This document shows positions 6,940 to 9,654 of a stretch of DNA of 9,654 nucleotides, piece by piece (within the stretch, counting starts at the first letter, position 1; every line of letters starts with the position of its first letter). Position numbers and translations under genes: made by a program. The stretch covers positions 1 through 9,654 of the forward strand of contig JAJXUS010000045.1 in the NCBI GenBank assembly GCA_021782675.1. Direction: 5' to 3'. This DNA is from Acidobacteriota bacterium (GTDB lineage Bacteria; Acidobacteriota; Terriglobia; Terriglobales; Acidobacteriaceae). Below the pieces are notes generated by a model, which was not told where the DNA came from, searched no databases, and saw only the letters and a program-made list of their open reading frames with translations.

Positions 6940-7731
6940 ATGCCCTCAACCACAGTTCTGGCAGTCGTTCTAATCCTTGCGTTTTACCTGTTCAGCTCGA
7001 TCAAGATTCTGAAGGAGTATGAGCGCGGCGTCATCTTCCGGCTGGGGCGGCTGCTGCCTGTTCCCAAAGGACCCGGGGTCGTGCTCGTCTTCCGGCCGTT
7101 CGACCAGATTGTACGCATCTCACTGCGGCAGGAGGCAATGGAGGTCCCGGCTCAGGACATCATCACCCGCGACAACGTCACGCTGAAGGTAAACGCCGTT
7201 CTTACGCTGCGCGTGATCGATGCGGCCAAGGCCGTCGTTGAGGTTTCAAACTATGTCTACCAGACTTCGCAGTTCGCCCAGACCACACTGCGCAGTGTGC
7301 TGGGTGAAGTGGAACTGGACGAATTGCTGGCGCATCGCGAGAAGCTGAACCTGAAGATTCAGACCATCATCGACCAGCACACCTCGCCGTATGGGCTGAA
7401 AGTGGTGAGCGTTGAAGTCAAGCAGGTGGATTTACCGGAGACTATGCTGCGCGCCATGGCGCGGCAGGCGGAAGCCGAACGCGACAAGCGGGCGAAGATC
7501 ATCAACGCGGAGGGCGAGTTCAACGCTGCCCAGCGCCTGCTCGATGCCGCCACACTGCTGGCGCAGCAGCCCATCACCATGCAGCTTCGCTATCTGCAGA
7601 CGCTGAGCGAGATTGGCACGGAAAAAAATACCACCGTCGTCTTCCCGTTACCACTGGAGCTGGTGACCTTGCTGCAGCACTTTACAAAATCCATCACGAC
7701 CCCGGCCGCGCCGGACACCAAGAACCAATGA
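6940..7731 (+). CDS. Slipin: stomatin-like SPFH/Band 7 membrane protein
   Basis: This 263-residue protein has the full slipin architecture. A membrane anchor occupies residues ~3-22 ([20 protein letters not shown]). The junction [15 protein letters not shown] (25-39) leads into the SPFH/Band 7 domain (~25-190), with [18 protein letters not shown] at 75-92 and [21 protein letters not shown] at 114-133. A charged coiled-coil helix follows ([20 protein letters not shown], 174-193). The conserved slipin ending is [15 protein letters not shown] (216-230) plus the hydrophobic [12 protein letters not shown] (231-242). Slipins oligomerise and organise membrane microdomains. The C-terminal hydrophobic patch corresponds to the region cut by the NfeD protease in Pyrococcus horikoshii, and the protease gene lies immediately upstream. 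GGAG six bases before the ATG supports the start. The last four bases overlap the next gene. Confidence 0.95.
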   Translation: MPSTTVLAVVLILAFYLFSSIKILKEYERGVIFRLGRLLPVPKGPGVVLVFRPFDQIVRISLRQEAMEVPAQDIITRDNVTLKVNAVLTLRVIDAAKAVVEVSNYVYQTSQFAQTTLRSVLGEVELDELLAHREKLNLKIQTIIDQHTSPYGLKVVSVEVKQVDLPETMLRAMARQAEAERDKRAKIINAEGEFNAAQRLLDAATLLAQQPITMQLRYLQTLSEIGTEKNTTVVFPLPLELVTLLQHFTKSITTPAAPDTKNQ

Positions 7732-8294
7732 CGATGACCGCTCTCGAACAGCCGTTTCAGATGCAGGATGCCGCCGAGGTGTACTGGAGCGGCAAAACAG
7801 TGATGGCGGTCTTCCTGGCCATCACGCTGGTCTCCGCCGTGGTTTTCGGTCTGGGATACTCCTTCGGCCGCGGGCTCTCCATCGTCGGCGCTCCGGCGCT
7901 CGCCGCAATGCCTGCCGCTTCTGAAGGCGCGGCCGCAGCTTCGAATGTTCCCGCTGCGGTTCACCGTGCCACTTTCAGGGCCGCTACCGCGACGCAGAAC
8001 CATGCGATGCAGCTCGCGCCGGCGCACCACGCACCGGCCACCGTCCGCAGCCCGCACGCGCAGGCGGCCGCAGTGCACTATATGGTGCAGGTGGGCGCTG
8101 TGACGCAACGGAAGGATGCACAGCGTTTACAAACGGCGCTCGCTCATCGCGGCTATCATGCGGGCATCTACGCCAGCAATCACGGACGGTTACTGCATGT
8201 GCAGATCGGGCCACTCAGCAGCCTGAACCAGGCGCAGACGGTCCGGCACCGCGTGCAGGCCAGCGGCTTTCATGCCACCCTGCTCCATGGCTGA
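7728..8294 (+). CDS. Membrane-anchored SPOR-domain protein
   Basis: This is a 188-residue protein of type II bitopic design. Residues 1-23 are cytoplasmic. A membrane span at ~24-45 ([22 protein letters not shown]) is followed by a low-complexity Ala/Pro/His linker (~55-115) and then a SPOR domain at ~117-187. The SPOR match rests on [17 protein letters not shown] at the start, [12 protein letters not shown] in the middle, and [16 protein letters not shown] with a final [13 protein letters not shown] domains bind glycan strands stripped of stem peptides, mostly at the division septum. The protein carries 13 histidines, unusually many for its size. It starts inside the slipin stop (ATGA overlap), with no clear ribosome site of its own, so it should be translationally coupled to the slipin. 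An ATG six bases later is an alternative start. No terminator is evident in the 97 bases to the convergent gene. Confidence 0.88.
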   Translation: MTMTALEQPFQMQDAAEVYWSGKTVMAVFLAITLVSAVVFGLGYSFGRGLSIVGAPALAAMPAASEGAAAASNVPAAVHRATFRAATATQNHAMQLAPAHHAPATVRSPHAQAAAVHYMVQVGAVTQRKDAQRLQTALAHRGYHAGIYASNHGRLLHVQIGPLSSLNQAQTVRHRVQASGFHATLLHG

Positions 8295-8391
8295 CGCTGA
8301 ATGGTCCGCTCCATCCTGCCTGGCCGTCATTTCATTCGGGCGATCATCGCGGACGGTTCTGGCTGTTAACCGGGTCTAACCGGCGCTGCCA

Positions 8392-9102
8392 CTAGCCGCG
8401 CATCCACTCCGGCAATCCTGCGGCGATTGCGCGGCGCACAGCATCCATCAACGCTTCGCGCGTCGGAAAATCGGCGGCGAACACTGGCGGGTGAAAGTGC
8501 ACATGCGCGACGCCGGGCGTAATCGCCAGGCTTCCCTTGCGCATCATCGCCTCGGTCCCGTAAATGGACACGGGGATAATCGGCGCGTTGGTCTCCTGCG
8601 CAAGATAGAACGGCCCTTTTTTGAACGGCAACATGGTGCCGGAGCGCGAGCGCGTGCCTTCAGGAAAGCTGGTAATGTGCACGCCCGACGCCAGGACGGC
8701 GCGGGCGCGGCGAATGCTTTCAATGGCGGCTTCGCGCGATCCGCTGCGCTCCACCGGCACAAAGCCGCCCATGCGCATCCCCATGCCGATAAACGGAATC
8801 TTCATCAGCACTTTCTTCACAAAGACTGCCGTGCGTCCCGGGACCAACGGCAACAGCACGGGCGGGTCCAGATTAGACACGTGGTTGGCCATGATAACGC
8901 AGGCCCGGTCCGCCGGGAAGTTTTCGAGGCCTTCAACATCCACGCCGATTCCCGCAGCCCGGACGCCCAGCGCAGCGATCCACATCGAAAAGCAGTAGAG
9001 AAACGTGATGTCACCCGTGATCCAGGTCCACGGAAAGCCGAGCAGCCCTGCGATGGGCGACAACAGGGCGTAGCAGAGAAAGATTTTGAGGCTGGCGATC
9101 AT
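8392..9102 (-). CDS. plsC: 1-acyl-sn-glycerol-3-phosphate acyltransferase (PlsC-like)
   Basis: This 236-residue protein is the usual PlsC length. A hydrophobic N-terminal region (residues ~5-48) anchors it to the inner membrane. The catalytic block is NHVSNLDPP (73-81), giving the H-x4-D pair His74/Asp79. FVPVERSGSREAA (114-126) is the second block, with Arg119 expected to bind phosphate. FPEGTRSRSG (146-155) is the third block, and NAPIIPVSIYG (172-182) the fourth. The predicted reaction is transfer of a fatty acyl chain to lysophosphatidic acid, giving phosphatidic acid for phospholipid synthesis. Acyltransferases of the same superfamily with other lyso-lipid acceptors cannot be excluded from sequence alone. 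The start codon overlaps the stop of mpl by four bases (ATGA) and no strong ribosome site is seen, so the two are probably translationally coupled. Confidence 0.9.
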   Translation of the reverse strand: MIASLKIFLCYALLSPIAGLLGFPWTWITGDITFLYCFSMWIAALGVRAAGIGVDVEGLENFPADRACVIMANHVSNLDPPVLLPLVPGRTAVFVKKVLMKIPFIGMGMRMGGFVPVERSGSREAAIESIRRARAVLASGVHITSFPEGTRSRSGTMLPFKKGPFYLAQETNAPIIPVSIYGTEAMMRKGSLAITPGVAHVHFHPPVFAADFPTREALMDAVRRAIAAGLPEWMRG

Positions 9103-9654
9103 GGCGCGGCCGGCGTACCTTCGCGAAGCCGCTCCGGCAGGCTTCGATAAATGCCATCGAAACCGCCATTCGAAAGAATCGCCACGACGTCGCCGGGGCG
9201 AACGTGAGCGGCAAGAAAGTCGTTGATCGCGGGGACGTCTGGCAACTGCCGCGCCGCAGCGCCAACTGCCTGTAGCCGCGCAATCACGCGTGCAGGATCG
9301 AGAAGCTCTCCAGCCGGGACATTGGCCGACTGGTATACCGCAGCCAGAATAATTTCATCGGCGACCCGTAGACTATCCGCCAGCTCCTGCTCAAAGACAT
9401 TGCGGCGCAGCGTGTTGGATCGCGGCTCCAGCACCGCCCAGATGCGCGCGGAAGGGTAACGCAGCCGAAGCGCCCGCAGCGTCTCGCGGATCGCCGTGGG
9501 ATGGTGCGCAAAGTCATCGATGATGGTCACGCCGCCAACCTCGGCCACCACCTCCAGCCGCCGCTTGACGCTGCGGAAGGATTGCAGCGCCCGCTGCACG
9601 GCCGATGCCGGGATGCCCGCACCCAGCGCCAGCGCGGCTGCGCAGGTAGCGTTC
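9099..9654 (-). CDS. mpl: UDP-N-acetylmuramate:L-alanyl-gamma-D-glutamyl-meso-DAP ligase (Mpl), C-terminal part
   Basis: The frame is open to the right edge, so the N-terminus and ATP-binding region are missing. The visible 184 residues are the end of the central domain (NATCAAALALG) and the whole C-terminal Mur ligase domain. Diagnostic Mpl signatures are VKRRLEVVAEVGGVTIIDDF, then AHHPTAI (DDFAHHPTAI spans 46-55 of the visible part), then LEPRSNTLRR (75-84), and near the end AILSNGGFDGIY (158-169). MurC lacks the DFAHHP and SNGGF forms. Mpl reattaches the recovered tripeptide L-Ala-gamma-D-Glu-meso-DAP to UDP-MurNAc in the cytoplasm, short-cutting peptidoglycan synthesis. The codon at 9599-9597 is an internal GTG, not the start. 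plsC follows with a 4-base overlap. Confidence 0.93.
   Translation of the reverse strand, partial: NATCAAALALGAGIPASAVQRALQSFRSVKRRLEVVAEVGGVTIIDDFAHHPTAIRETLRALRLRYPSARIWAVLEPRSNTLRRNVFEQELADSLRVADEIILAAVYQSANVPAGELLDPARVIARLQAVGAAARQLPDVPAINDFLAAHVRPGDVVAILSNGGFDGIYRSLPERLREGTPAAP

Noticed and set aside
8295..8391. Search for a bidirectional terminator in the convergent gap; two direct TAACCGG copies at 8367 and 8377
   Set aside because: Only 4-bp stems without T-runs are seen, and the two 7-base repeats are too short to mean much.

Overview
This looks like chromosomal DNA from a Gram-negative (diderm) bacterium. It encodes an RND-efflux periplasmic adaptor, a SurA-like periplasmic chaperone, a SPOR-domain protein and the peptidoglycan-recycling ligase Mpl. 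The sequence is GC-rich by eye, and codons are mostly G/C in the third position. My best guess is an acidobacterium (Acidobacteriota, Terriglobia), based on the gene families and arrangement. No rRNA or marker gene confirms this. I see no tRNA, rRNA, CRISPR array, insertion sequence, phage gene or integrase. Nearly all the DNA is coding, and the theme throughout is the cell envelope.

Layout. (1) 1-1390, minus strand: the N-terminal part of a CusB/CzcB-type RND efflux adaptor lipoprotein runs off the left edge. Upstream of it, across a 249-base gap, is a small two-segment membrane protein of unknown function. (2) 1529-3657, plus strand, divergent from region 1: a secreted DsbA-type thioredoxin-fold protein (CPFC) is followed 44 bases later by a SurA-like parvulin peptidyl-prolyl isomerase. 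Together they form a small periplasmic protein-folding operon, closed by a hairpin at 3673-3693. (3) 3769-8294, plus strand: a probable four-gene operon behind a TATAAT box at 3753-3758. It encodes an exported FlgO/TolB-like plus TPR protein, a NfeD1b-type membrane serine protease, a stomatin-like (slipin) SPFH protein, and a membrane-anchored SPOR-domain protein that overlaps the slipin by 4 bases. (4) 8392-9654, minus strand, convergent with region 3: mpl enters from the right edge and overlaps a plsC-like acyltransferase by 4 bases.

How they work together. The NfeD1b/slipin pair is a known bacterial and archaeal membrane-microdomain module in which the protease can clip the stomatin. The additions here are a SPOR protein that could tie the microdomain to septal or denuded peptidoglycan, and an exported TPR scaffold at the head of the operon. 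This four-gene arrangement is the most interesting thing in the window. The DsbA-like/SurA-like pair would handle disulfide formation and proline isomerisation of exported proteins. The mpl-plsC pair joins wall recycling and phospholipid synthesis in one transcript.

Main uncertainties: the start codon of the TPR gene (GTG 3769, nearly leaderless, versus TTG 3682), whether the PPIase is a lipoprotein, and the function of the 137-residue membrane protein.
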